Below, piece after piece: positions 16,267 through 25,995 of a stretch of DNA of 64,000 nucleotides. A program made the position numbers and the translations under genes. Source of the stretch: Pseudomonas benzenivorans (GTDB taxonomy: Bacteria > Pseudomonadota > Gammaproteobacteria > Pseudomonadales > Pseudomonadaceae); the NCBI RefSeq assembly GCF_024397895.1, contig NZ_CP073346.1:2046001-2110000 (forward strand), in the 5' to 3' direction. Positions within the stretch are counted from its first letter, which is position 1, and every line of letters begins with the position of its first letter. The notes under the pieces are model-generated. The model searched no databases. It was not told the DNA's origin and worked only from the letters and a program-made list of their open reading frames with translations.

Positions 16267-17512
16267 AGTCGAACAACGCCAGGTTGTGGTAATCGGCGCC
16301 GGCCCGGCCGGTGCCATCGCCAGCGCGCTGCTCAAGCGCCACGGACATGACGTGCTGGTACTGGAGCGCCAGCGTTTTCCGCGCTTCTCCATCGGCGAGA
16401 GCCTGCTATCCCATTGCCTGGACTTCGTCGAGGAGGCCGGGATGCTCGAGGCGGTGCGCGCCGCCGGCTTCCAGACCAAGCACGGCGCGGCCTTCGCCTG
16501 GGGCGAGCGCTACACCGACTTCGACTTCCGCGACACCTTCACCCCGGGCCAGGGTTCCACCTATCAGGTGCAACGCGCCCAGTTCGACCAGCTGCTGGCC
16601 GACGAGGCGGCGCGCCAGGGGGTGGAGATTCGTTACGAAGAGGAGATCATCTCGGCCGACTTCGACGGCGACTGCCCGCGCCTCGGGGTGCGCCGCCAGG
16701 ATGGTAGCCAGTACCGAGTGGAAACCGCCTTCGTCCTCGACGCCAGCGGCTATGGACGGGTGCTGCCGCGCCTGCTCGACCTCGACCTGCCGTCGAGCTT
16801 CCCGGTGCGCCAGGCACTGTTCACCCACCTCGAGGACCGCATCGACACGTCCAGCTGCGCCGGCCGGGGCTTCGACCGCGAAAAAATTCTCATCACCACC
16901 CACCCGCACCTGCGCGACGTCTGGTTCTGGACCATCCCGTTCAGCAACGGTCGCTGCTCCCTCGGCGTCGTCGCCGCTGCCGAGCGCTACCAGGGTCGCG
17001 ACGCCGACCTCGAAGCCTGCCTGCGCCAGTTCGTCGCCGAAACGCCCTCGCTGGCACGAGTGCTGGGCAATGCCGTGTGGGACACGCCGGTGCGCGCCCT
17101 GGGTGGCTACGCGGCCAACGTCAAGCGCCTGCACGGGCCCGGTTTCGCCCTGCTGGGCAACGCTGCGGAGTTCCTCGACCCGGTGTTTTCCTCCGGGGTG
17201 ACCATCGCCATGCGCTCGGCGAGCATGGCCGCCGGCCTGCTGCATCGCCAGCTCAGTGGCGAGTCGGTGGACTGGGAACAGGACTTCGCCGTGCCGCTCA
17301 AGCGCGGCGTGGACTGCTTCCGCGCCTACGTCGAGGGCTGGTACGACGGCTCCTTCCAGGACGTCATCTACTTCCAGAAGGCCTCCCCGGAGATCCGCCG
17401 GATGATCAGTTCGATCCTCGCCGGCTATGCCTGGGACGTGCGCAACCCCTATGTCGCCGAGCCCAAGCGCCGCTTGCGGGTGCTCGCCGAACTCTGTGCC
17501 ACCAGCGAATAA
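16253..17512 (+). CDS. FAD-dependent halogenase-like flavoprotein
   Basis: A 419-aa flavoprotein. It has a dinucleotide-binding GAGPAG at 15-20, FSIGESLL, and the halogenase hallmark WxWxIP as Trp224-Phe-Trp226-Thr-Ile-Pro229. Lys76 sits in GFQTKHGAAF, where flavin halogenases place the lysine that carries the active halide oxidant. LLGNAAEFLDPVFSSGV matches the second FAD contact. If active it would chlorinate or brominate the aryl ring or polyene using FADH2 from a separate reductase, which is not in the operon. Many family members with this motif remain untested, so a reductase or oxygenase role is possible. The ATG at 16253 is used; it has GAGG about 15 bases upstream. Confidence 0.72.
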   Translation: MKSLEVEQRQVVVIGAGPAGAIASALLKRHGHDVLVLERQRFPRFSIGESLLSHCLDFVEEAGMLEAVRAAGFQTKHGAAFAWGERYTDFDFRDTFTPGQGSTYQVQRAQFDQLLADEAARQGVEIRYEEEIISADFDGDCPRLGVRRQDGSQYRVETAFVLDASGYGRVLPRLLDLDLPSSFPVRQALFTHLEDRIDTSSCAGRGFDREKILITTHPHLRDVWFWTIPFSNGRCSLGVVAAAERYQGRDADLEACLRQFVAETPSLARVLGNAVWDTPVRALGGYAANVKRLHGPGFALLGNAAEFLDPVFSSGVTIAMRSASMAAGLLHRQLSGESVDWEQDFAVPLKRGVDCFRAYVEGWYDGSFQDVIYFQKASPEIRRMISSILAGYAWDVRNPYVAEPKRRLRVLAELCATSE

Positions 17513-17522
17513 GGGACTGCCG

Positions 17523-18266
17523 ATGGAGCGCGCCGCCGCCACCTATGTCGAAGAGACCGGATTCGGTTTCTGGTTTCTGCAGAGCCATGTCTGGCAACAC
17601 CACGTGCTGCGCGTGGCGATCGCTGACCTCCAGCGCCTGATCGACCACCCGCTGCCGAGCGCTGCGGTGCTGCTGGACGCTGGCTGCGGTCAGGGCAAGT
17701 CGTTCGCCCTGCTCGCCGAAGCCTTCCAGCCGGCGCAGCTGATCGGCCTGGACGCCGACCCGCACAGCCTCGAGTGCTCACGCGCCGAGGCCGAGCGCCA
17801 AGGCCTCGCGGTGCAGCTGGTCGCCAGCGACTGCGCAGCGATCCAGCTGGCCGATGCCAGCGTCGACCTGCTGTTCTGCCACCAGACCTTCCATCACCTG
17901 GTCGAGCAGGAAGAGGCTCTCGCCGAGTTCTGGCGGGTGCTCAAGCCCGGTGGCCTGCTGCTGTTCGCCGAGTCGACCAAGTTCTACATCGACACCTGGG
18001 TGATTCGCTGGCTGTTCCGCCACCCGATGGAGGTCCAGCGCAGCGCCGGGGAGTACCTCGAGATGCTGCGCCGGCAAGGCTTCCAGTTTGCCGAGGGCAA
18101 TGTCTCCTATCCCTACCTGTGGTGGAGTCGCGCCAAGGATTTCGGTCTGCTGGAGCGCCTGGGCATTCGCCGGCCCAAGCCAGTCGGCCAGCGCGACGAA
18201 ACCCTGGTCAACGTGGTGGCGCGCAAGCCGCAGGCCGCCACACCGCCCGAGCCCGCCGACCGATGA
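17523..18266 (+). CDS. SAM-dependent methyltransferase
   Basis: A 247-aa class I methyltransferase. The SAM-binding motif I is LLDAGCGQGKS (about 42-52), the acidic residue follows in LIGLDADPHSL, and the post-motif LKPGGLLLFAEST is present. It likely methylates the aryl head of the pigment, as O- or C-methyl groups are known on aryl polyenes. The ATG at 17523 is used; the open frame from 17427 lies inside the halogenase-like gene. A 10-bp gap separates it from that gene and its stop overlaps the next ATG (ATGA). Confidence 0.85.
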   Translation: MERAAATYVEETGFGFWFLQSHVWQHHVLRVAIADLQRLIDHPLPSAAVLLDAGCGQGKSFALLAEAFQPAQLIGLDADPHSLECSRAEAERQGLAVQLVASDCAAIQLADASVDLLFCHQTFHHLVEQEEALAEFWRVLKPGGLLLFAESTKFYIDTWVIRWLFRHPMEVQRSAGEYLEMLRRQGFQFAEGNVSYPYLWWSRAKDFGLLERLGIRRPKPVGQRDETLVNVVARKPQAATPPEPADR

Positions 18267-18763
18267 TCCGCGCCATCGCCCTGGGTCTTTGCCTGTTGCT
18301 CGGCGCCTGTGCCGCGCACACGCCGCTGCCCAGTGACATCCCGGACCTCGAGGCGAGCCTGCCGCTGTCGCTGCACATCCAGCGCGAGCAGGCCGGCATG
18401 CGCCAGGACTGGCTGCTGATCATTCAGGCCGACGGCTCCGGCCTGCGCTGGTCGTTGTTCGATCCGCTCGGCGTGCCCCTGGCGCGCCAGCGCCTGCACG
18501 CAGGTGCCTGGCAGGACGACGGCCTGCTGCCACCGAACGCCGAAGCCCGCCCGCTGTTCGCCGCCCTGCTGTTCGCCCTGACCCCGGCCAAGCAGCTGGC
18601 GCGCGGCTATCCAGCCGGCAGCTGGCAACTGGATGCCGACGGTCAGCGCCGGCTTAACCCGAACTGGCGGATAGGCTACCGTTCGCCTTTGGACTTCACC
18701 CTGAACAGCGCGCCAGATACGACCTACCAGGTCAGCGCGCTGCCCCCCGCAGAGAATCTCTGA
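18263..18763 (+). CDS. DUF3261 lipoprotein
   Basis: A 166-aa lipoprotein. The signal peptide ends in the lipobox LLGAC with lipidated Cys16. The rest resembles the DUF3261 proteins found in aryl polyene clusters (position of apeN). Residue +2 after the cysteine is Ala, so outer-membrane sorting is expected. With the LolA-like and MMPL proteins it probably forms the export and anchoring set for the pigment; its exact task is unknown. Its stop codon shares one base with the next start (TGATG). Confidence 0.75.
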   Translation: MIRAIALGLCLLLGACAAHTPLPSDIPDLEASLPLSLHIQREQAGMRQDWLLIIQADGSGLRWSLFDPLGVPLARQRLHAGAWQDDGLLPPNAEARPLFAALLFALTPAKQLARGYPAGSWQLDADGQRRLNPNWRIGYRSPLDFTLNSAPDTTYQVSALPPAENL

Positions 18764-19962
18764 TGCCAAGCTACTTGAACGCCCTCGGCCTGCTCTGCGC
18801 CCTCGGTCAGGGCAAGCAGGCCGTGGCCGAGGCCCTGTTCGCCGGTGACGCCTGCGGGATGCGCACCGAGGACCACTGGGTCGAAGGTCGCCCACTGACC
18901 GTCGGCTCGGTGCGCGGCGAGCTGCCGCCCATGCCGACCGGCCTGCAGACCTCGCTCAGCCGCAACAACCAACTGCTGCTGGCCGCCGCCCTGGAGATCG
19001 AACCGCAGATCCGCGCCACCATCGCCCAGTACGGCGCGGCGCGCGTCGGCGTGGTGATCGGTACCAGCACCTCGGGTATTCATGAGGCCAGCCAGAGCAT
19101 TGCTCACTTCGTGCGAGATGGCGCGCTCCCCGCCGACTACCAGTACGCCCAACAGGAAATGGTGGCGCCGGCCGCCTTCCTGGCCGACTGGCTCGGCCTG
19201 AGCGGGCCGACCTACTGCCTGTCCACCGCCTGCACCTCCAGCGCCCGGGCCCTGCTCAGTGCCCATCGCCTGCTCCAGCAGGGGCTCTGCGACGCCGTGC
19301 TGTGCGGCGGCGCCGACAGCCTGTGCCAGCTCACCCTGAGCGGCTTCTCCGCCCTGGAGGCGGTGTCCGCCCAGCCCTGCAACCCATTCTCGGTGAACCG
19401 CCAGGGCATCAACATCGGCGAGGGCGCGGCGCTCTTTCTGATGACGCGCGAGCCGATGAGCGAGGATGCGCGCCCCATCGCCCTGCTCGGCGGCGGCGCC
19501 AGCTCGGACGCCTACCACATCTCGGCGCCACAGCCCGAAGGGCTCGGCGCACAGCAGGCGATGCGCAGTGCCCTGACTGGTGCAGGCCTGTCCGCGGAGC
19601 AGATCGACTACCTCAACCTGCACGGCACCGCCACCGCCCACAACGACGCAATGGAGAGCCTGGCGGTGCAGGCGATCTTTCCCGCTGGGGTGCCCTGCTC
19701 CTCGACCAAGCCCTTGACCGGTCATGCCCTTGGCGCGGCCGGCGCCCTGGAGGCCGCGTTCTGCTGGCTGACCCTGAGCGCGCACAATCACGAGCAGCGC
19801 CTGCCCCCTCACCTCTGGGATGGCCAGGCCGACCCGCAGCTGCCGCGCCTGGCGCTGGTCGAGGCGGGCCGCCGGGCCGATCGGCCGCCACGCTACCTGA
19901 TGAGCAACTCCTTCGCCTTCGGTGGCAGCAACCTGTCACTGATTCTCGGAATCCCGTCATGA
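18763..19962 (+). CDS. apeO: Ketosynthase (KS, ApeO type)
   Basis: A 399-aa thiolase-fold beta-ketoacyl-ACP synthase with the complete catalytic set: Cys157 in STACTSSA, His287 in NLHGTAT, Lys316 in STKPLTGH and His321. It should extend the aryl starter with malonyl-ACP. In studied systems ApeO works as a heterodimer with the chain length factor ApeC, encoded here 12 kb upstream at the head of the operon. The start shares a base with the DUF3261 stop, and the stop overlaps the dehydratase start by 4 bp. FabB/FabF for fatty acids is unlikely given the setting. Confidence 0.88.
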   Translation: MPSYLNALGLLCALGQGKQAVAEALFAGDACGMRTEDHWVEGRPLTVGSVRGELPPMPTGLQTSLSRNNQLLLAAALEIEPQIRATIAQYGAARVGVVIGTSTSGIHEASQSIAHFVRDGALPADYQYAQQEMVAPAAFLADWLGLSGPTYCLSTACTSSARALLSAHRLLQQGLCDAVLCGGADSLCQLTLSGFSALEAVSAQPCNPFSVNRQGINIGEGAALFLMTREPMSEDARPIALLGGGASSDAYHISAPQPEGLGAQQAMRSALTGAGLSAEQIDYLNLHGTATAHNDAMESLAVQAIFPAGVPCSSTKPLTGHALGAAGALEAAFCWLTLSAHNHEQRLPPHLWDGQADPQLPRLALVEAGRRADRPPRYLMSNSFAFGGSNLSLILGIPS

Positions 19963-20423
19963 GCCCGTGGCCCATCGCCGAGTTGTTACCCCATGCCGGC
20001 GACATGATCCTGATCGACGAAGTCCTGAGTTTCGACGAGGACAGTGTGCAGACTCGTCTGCGCGTGCGACCCGGCGGCCTGTTCAGCCAGGCCGATGGCA
20101 GCCTGCCGGCCTGGGTCGGCGTCGAGCTGATGGCCCAAAGCGTCGCCGCCTACGCCGGCTGCCGCGCCCGCCAGGCCGGCAATCCGGTGCAGCTGGGCTT
20201 CCTGCTCGGCACCCGCAGCTACCAGTGCAACGTGGAGCGCTTCCCCGCCGGCAGCGAACTGCACATCCGCGCCCTGCGTTCGCTGCAGGACGACAACGGC
20301 ATGGGCGTGTTCGAGTGCCACCTGGATGGCCCCGGCATCCACGCCGAAGCACGCCTCAACGTATTCTGTCCGCCCCAGGTGGACAGCTATCTCCAGGAAC
20401 AACCCCAGGAACCCGACTCATGA
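19959..20423 (+). CDS. apeP: 3-hydroxyacyl-ACP dehydratase (ApeP type)
   Basis: A 154-aa hotdog-fold dehydratase. LLPHAGDMILIDEVL carries the catalytic histidine (His12), followed by the central helix GVELMAQSVAAYAGC. It removes water after each ketoreduction so that double bonds accumulate. A second dehydratase domain is fused to the synthetase at 8033, and in the characterised system the two form a pair (ApeI with ApeP). It overlaps both neighbours by 4 bp. Confidence 0.86.
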   Translation: MSPWPIAELLPHAGDMILIDEVLSFDEDSVQTRLRVRPGGLFSQADGSLPAWVGVELMAQSVAAYAGCRARQAGNPVQLGFLLGTRSYQCNVERFPAGSELHIRALRSLQDDNGMGVFECHLDGPGIHAEARLNVFCPPQVDSYLQEQPQEPDS

Positions 20424-21148
20424 CTGACCCGATTCTGGTCACCGGCTCCAGCCGCGGCATCGGCCGGGCCATCGCCCTGCGCCTGGCCCGGGCCGGCCAC
20501 GACCTGGTCCTGCACTGCCGCTCGCGCCGCGAGGAGGCCGAGGCGGTACAGGCGCAGATCCAGGCGCTCGGCCGCCGCGCGCGCATCCTGCAGTTCGACG
20601 TCGCCGACCGCTCCGCCTGCCGCGCCCAGCTGGAGGCCGACGTCGAGGCCAATGGCGCCTACTACGGCGTGGTCTGCAACGCCGGCCTGACCCGCGACGG
20701 CGCCTTCCCGGCGTTGAGCGAGGACGACTGGGACCAGGTACTGCGGACCAACCTGGACGGCTTCTACAACGTCCTGCAGCCCCTCACCATGCCGATGATC
20801 CGCCGCCGCCAACCGGGGCGCATCGTCTGCATCACCTCGGTGTCGGGGCTGATCGGCAACCGCGGCCAGGTCAACTACAGCGCCTCCAAGGCCGGCGTGA
20901 TCGGCGCGGCCAAGGCCCTGGCAATCGAGCTGGGCAAACGCAGGATCACGGTCAACTGCGTGGCGCCGGGGCTGATCGACACCGAGATGCTCGACGAACA
21001 CCTGCCGCTGGACGAGATGCTCAAGATGATCCCGGCGCAGCGCATGGGCACCCCGGAGGAAGTGGCCGGGGCGGTGAATTTTCTGATGTCCGAGGAGGCG
21101 GCCTACATCACCCGTCAGGTCCTCGCGGTTAACGGTGGATTGTGCTGA
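20420..21148 (+). CDS. apeQ: 3-ketoacyl-ACP reductase (FabG-like)
   Basis: A 242-aa short-chain dehydrogenase/reductase. It has the TGSSRGIG nucleotide loop (8-15), NAG (87-89) and the catalytic Ser140, Tyr153 and Lys157 in YSASK. It reduces the 3-keto group in each polyene extension cycle with NADPH. Two dehydratase domains but no enoyl reductase are encoded in the operon, which fits a fully conjugated product. The ATG at 20420 overlaps the dehydratase stop. Confidence 0.9.
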   Translation: MTDPILVTGSSRGIGRAIALRLARAGHDLVLHCRSRREEAEAVQAQIQALGRRARILQFDVADRSACRAQLEADVEANGAYYGVVCNAGLTRDGAFPALSEDDWDQVLRTNLDGFYNVLQPLTMPMIRRRQPGRIVCITSVSGLIGNRGQVNYSASKAGVIGAAKALAIELGKRRITVNCVAPGLIDTEMLDEHLPLDEMLKMIPAQRMGTPEEVAGAVNFLMSEEAAYITRQVLAVNGGLC

Positions 21149-22374
21149 TGAAACGAGTAGTAGTCACCGGCATGGCCGGCATCACCTCGCTCGGCGAGGA
21201 TTGGGCGAGCATCGAAGCGGCCTTTCGCAGCAATCGCAGCGGTATTCGCCGCATGCACGAGTGGGACAGATTCAGCGAGCTGAATACCCGCCTCGGCGGG
21301 CCGGTGGACGACTTCGCCGTGCCCCGGCACTGGACCCGCAAGCAGACCCGCAGCATGGGCCGGGTATCCAAGCTGGCGGTCTATGCCGCCGAGCGCGCCC
21401 TGGCGGATGCCGGTCTGCTCGGCGATCCGTGCATCCAGGACGGCCGCATGGGAGTGGCCTGCGGCTCATCCACCGGCAGCACGGAGGAAATCAAGGCCTT
21501 CGGCAACATGCTGCTCAACTCGGTGGCCGACGGCCTCAACGCCAATTCCTACGTGCGCATGATGCCGCACACCACCGCAGCCAATATCAGCATCTTCTTC
21601 GGCCTCAAGGGGCGCCTGATCCCCACCTCGAGTGCCTGCACCAGCGGCAGCCAGGGCATCGGCTACGCCTATGAGGCGATCAAATTCGGCCGCCTGCCGC
21701 TGATGCTCGCCGGCGGCGCCGAGGAGCTGTGCCCCACCGAGGCCATGGTGTTCGACGCGCTCTACGCCACCAGCCTGAAGAACGATGCGCCGCACAGCTC
21801 CCCGCGCCCTTACGACAGCGGCCGCGACGGCCTGGTGATCGGCGAAGGCGCCGGCATCCTGGTGCTCGAGGAGCTGGAGCACGCCTTGGCCCGCGGGGCG
21901 AAGATCCATGCCGAGATCGTCGGTTTCGGCAGCAACGCCGACGGCCAGCACACCACCAAACCTGAGCAGGCGACCATGCGCCGCGCCATGGAACTGGCCC
22001 TGGAAGACGCCGCTCTGGCGCCCGAAGCCATCGGCTACGTCAACGGCCACGGCACCGCCACCGAACAGGGCGATATCGCCGAATCCCTGGCCACCAGCAG
22101 CCTGTTCGGCCCGCGCATGCCGATCAGCTCGCAGAAAAGCTTCCTCGGCCATACCCTTGGCGCCTGCGGGGCCCTGGAGTCCTGGTTCAGCATCGAGATG
22201 ATGAACCGCGACAGCTACGTGCACACCCTCAACCTTGACGCCATCGACCCTGCCTGCGGCGAGCTGGACTACCTGCGCGGCGAGCTGCGGCCGATGAGCA
22301 ACGAATACGTGATGAACAACAACTTCGCCTTCGGCGGCGTCAACACCTCGTTGATCTTCCGCCGCTGGCGCTGA
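21148..22374 (+). CDS. apeR: Second ketosynthase (FabF-like, ApeR type)
   Basis: A 408-aa beta-ketoacyl-ACP synthase with Cys164 in SSACTSGS, His301 in NGHGTAT, Lys330 and His335 in KSFLGHTLG. The homologue in characterised systems is a homodimer that complements the ApeO:ApeC heterodimer. The ATG at 21148 (TGATG overlap with the reductase stop) is preferred to the GTG two codons earlier, since MKRVVVTGMAG is the family start. It is the last gene of the overlapping series; 21 bp separate it from the next gene. Confidence 0.88.
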   Translation: MKRVVVTGMAGITSLGEDWASIEAAFRSNRSGIRRMHEWDRFSELNTRLGGPVDDFAVPRHWTRKQTRSMGRVSKLAVYAAERALADAGLLGDPCIQDGRMGVACGSSTGSTEEIKAFGNMLLNSVADGLNANSYVRMMPHTTAANISIFFGLKGRLIPTSSACTSGSQGIGYAYEAIKFGRLPLMLAGGAEELCPTEAMVFDALYATSLKNDAPHSSPRPYDSGRDGLVIGEGAGILVLEELEHALARGAKIHAEIVGFGSNADGQHTTKPEQATMRRAMELALEDAALAPEAIGYVNGHGTATEQGDIAESLATSSLFGPRMPISSQKSFLGHTLGACGALESWFSIEMMNRDSYVHTLNLDAIDPACGELDYLRGELRPMSNEYVMNNNFAFGGVNTSLIFRRWR

Positions 22375-22395
22375 GCCACCATCTGGAGATACGGA

Positions 22396-22788
22396 ATGTC
22401 CCGTCTTACTCGCACCCTGCTCGCCGCCCTGCTGATTCTTGGGTTGGCGGCTTGTACCACACGCAACCTCTATGCCCCGATCCAGGCGCTGCCGCCGGGG
22501 CGCGAATACAGCCAGGTTGAGCTCCAGCATGCGATTGTCAGCGCGCTGGAAGCGCGCCAGTGGGAGGTTCGGCAGGTGAGCCAAAGCCAGGTCCTCGCCC
22601 AGATCACCGTGCGCGGCCGCCACCACGCGGAAATCGCCATTGATTACAGCCCGGCCGAGTTCCAGATCCGCTACCTCAGCAGCTCGGGACTGGACTACGA
22701 AGACGGCAAGATTCACCGCAATTACAATCGCTGGATCAAGAAACTGCGTAACGACATACTCCAGCAGTTGCACACCAACAGCGGCTAA
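22396..22788 (+). CDS. Small hypothetical lipoprotein
   Basis: A 130-aa predicted lipoprotein with a signal peptide ending in LGLAAC (Cys20). The mature part has an alternating beta/alpha look and ends with an amphipathic helix (WIKKLRNDILQQLH). No family was recognised with certainty. It lies 21 bp after the aryl polyene operon on the same strand, with GGAGATACGG before the ATG, so it could be read through from the operon. From memory, a small protein also precedes hemE in PAO1 (PA5033), so it may be a core gene that is not part of the pigment cluster. Confidence 0.7.
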   Translation: MSRLTRTLLAALLILGLAACTTRNLYAPIQALPPGREYSQVELQHAIVSALEARQWEVRQVSQSQVLAQITVRGRHHAEIAIDYSPAEFQIRYLSSSGLDYEDGKIHRNYNRWIKKLRNDILQQLHTNSG

Positions 22789-22815
22789 TTACCGCTCATC
22801 GTCAAGGAGAAGACC

Positions 22816-23259
22816 ATGCGACTCAAACACTGGACCGCGGCCAGCCTTATCCTCGCCGCCAGCCTTCCAGGCCTGAGCCAGGCGCGCGACACCACCCACC
22901 ATTTGGATTTCGATTCAGTCGTGCAGCAGGCCGCCCAGGCCGGGCGGCTGGACGGCAGCGTGAAATTCTACATGGCCGGCGAGCAGGTGCCGGGCAGAGT
23001 CACCCGGCTCAATGATGCGGTCACCAACAAGAAGACCAACGCCTTCAACAAGAGCGACGAGGAAGCCTGCGCCTGGGTGCTGCAGTCGGCCCTGATCACC
23101 CTGCAGGACGCCGCGAAGCGCGCCGGGGCCAACGCGGTGGTGGATATCGTGAGCTACTACAAACGCAACGAGTTCAGCGACCCGCAGAAGTACGAGTGCC
23201 ATGCCGGCGCCTTCGTCGCCGGGGTGGCGCTCAAGGGCAAGATCGCCAAGACCGAATAG
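22816..23259 (+). CDS. Small exported hypothetical protein
   Basis: A 147-aa protein with a Sec signal peptide (MRLKHWTAASLILAASLPGLSQA). The mature domain contains EEACAWVLQSALITLQDAAKRAGANAVVDI, the pattern of small heavy-metal-binding-domain-like (YbjQ-type) secreted proteins. The two cysteines (CAWV and YECHAG) could form a disulfide. Similar proteins are often labelled 'excinuclease ATPase subunit' in databases; nothing here resembles UvrA. The ribosome site AAGGAGA precedes the ATG. It ends just before the terminator at 23302. Function unknown. Confidence 0.72.
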   Translation: MRLKHWTAASLILAASLPGLSQARDTTHHLDFDSVVQQAAQAGRLDGSVKFYMAGEQVPGRVTRLNDAVTNKKTNAFNKSDEEACAWVLQSALITLQDAAKRAGANAVVDIVSYYKRNEFSDPQKYECHAGAFVAGVALKGKIAKTE

Positions 23260-23301
23260 CACCCTGAGCGGGTGCTACCCGCCCCAATACCGACGCACAG
23301 G

Positions 23302-23327
23302 AAAAAGGCCGCTGATGCGGCCTTTTT
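23302..23327. terminator. Bidirectional rho-independent terminator
   Basis: AAAAAGGCCGC, a TGAT loop and the complement GCGGCCTTTTT, with an A-run before and a T-run after. It serves the plus-strand exported-protein gene and hemE on the minus strand. Confidence 0.9.
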
Positions 23328-23333
23328 CTTGCT

Positions 23334-24407
23334 TTACGCCTGGCGGTGATAAGGCGCCGACAACTCGTGCACCGCTTCGAGGAAGGCGCCGGCATGGGCC
23401 GGGTCGACCTCCGGGGTGATGCCGTGGCCGAGGTTGAATACGTGACCGGAGCCTGCTCCGTAGCTGGCGAGGATGCGCGCCACCTCGGCGCGGATGGCAG
23501 CCGGCTTGGCATAGAGCACCGTGGGGTCCATGTTGCCCTGCAACGCCACCTGATCGCCGACCCGGCGGCGCGCCTCGCCGATGTCGCAGCTCCAGTCCAG
23601 GCCGAGGGCGTCGGCGCCGGTGGCGGCGATGGACTCCAGCCACAGGCCGCCGTTCTTGGTGAACAGGATCACCGGAATCTTGCGCCCGTCCTGCTCGCGG
23701 ATCAGCCCATCGACGATCTTCTGCATGTAGGCCAGGGAGAACGCCTGGTAGGCCGCCGACGACAGGTTGCCGCCCCAGGTATCGAAGATCTGCACCGCCT
23801 GGGCGCCCGCCTTGATCTGCCCGTTGAGGTAGCTGGTGACCGACTGCGCCAGCTTGTCGAGCAGGGCATGCATGGCCTCAGGGTTGTCGTAGAGCATCGC
23901 CTTGGACTTGCGGAAGTCCTTGCTGGAGCCGCCCTCGACCATGTAGGTGGCCAGGGTCCAGGGGCTGCCGGAGAAGCCGATCAGCGGCACCCGGCCGTTC
24001 AGTTCGCGGCGGATGGTACGCACCGCGTCCATCACGTAGCCGAGGTCCTGCTCCGGGTCGGGGATCGGCAGGGCCTCGATGTCGGCGGCACTGGAGATGA
24101 CCTTCTTGAAGCGCGGCCCCTCGCCGGTCTCGAAGTACAGGCCCTGGCCCATGGCATGGGGAATGGTGAGGATGTCGGAGAAGAGGATCGCCGCGTCCAG
24201 CTGTGGGTAACGATCCAGCGGCTGCAGGGTGACCTCGCAGGCGAACGCCGGGTTCATCATCAGGCTCATGAAGTCACCGGCCTTGGCCCGGCTGGCGCGG
24301 TACTCGGGCAGGTAGCGACCGGCCTGGCGCATCATCCACACCGGGGTGACGTCGACGGGTTGCTTGAGCAGGGCGCGGAGGAAGCGATCGTTCTTCAGGG
24401 CAGTCAT
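23334..24407 (-). CDS. hemE: Uroporphyrinogen decarboxylase
   Basis: A 357-aa cytosolic enzyme that converts uroporphyrinogen III to coproporphyrinogen III in heme synthesis. The N-terminal signature [16 protein letters not shown] holds the substrate-binding arginines, and [16 protein letters not shown] is the second family signature. [13 protein letters not shown] is at the C-terminus. The ATG at 24407 has CAGGAA upstream and gives the family's usual length; the longer open frame to 24470 runs into the terminator region. It follows gltD on the same strand but is isolated by a terminator. Confidence 0.97.
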   Translation of the reverse strand: MTALKNDRFLRALLKQPVDVTPVWMMRQAGRYLPEYRASRAKAGDFMSLMMNPAFACEVTLQPLDRYPQLDAAILFSDILTIPHAMGQGLYFETGEGPRFKKVISSAADIEALPIPDPEQDLGYVMDAVRTIRRELNGRVPLIGFSGSPWTLATYMVEGGSSKDFRKSKAMLYDNPEAMHALLDKLAQSVTSYLNGQIKAGAQAVQIFDTWGGNLSSAAYQAFSLAYMQKIVDGLIREQDGRKIPVILFTKNGGLWLESIAATGADALGLDWSCDIGEARRRVGDQVALQGNMDPTVLYAKPAAIRAEVARILASYGAGSGHVFNLGHGITPEVDPAHAGAFLEAVHELSAPYHRQA

Positions 24408-24468
24408 GGCAGTTCCTGAGACAAAGTAGGCGGCAAAAAAGTGCGGGCATTTTCGCAGACCGGAAAAC

Positions 24469-24496
24469 AAAAGGCACGGCGAGAGCCGTGCCTTTT
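24469..24496 (-). terminator. Terminator after gltBD
   Basis: AAAAGGCACGGC / GCCGTGCCTTTT, perfect 12-bp arms around GAGA, followed on the minus strand by TTTTGTTTTCC. It lies 48 bp past the gltD stop and upstream of hemE. Confidence 0.85.
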
Positions 24497-24543
24497 ATCC
24501 ATTGCGACGATTTGACTCGACCCCTAGGGGCGGGTCGAGCCGC

Positions 24544-25971
<1,428 letters not shown>

Positions 25972-25995
25972 TCATCAACCTACTGCAGGCGCAAA

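Noticed and set aside
22816-23259. 'Excinuclease ATPase subunit' identity for the small exported protein
   Set aside because: 147 residues with a signal peptide and no ABC ATPase motifs; the label is a known database carry-over.
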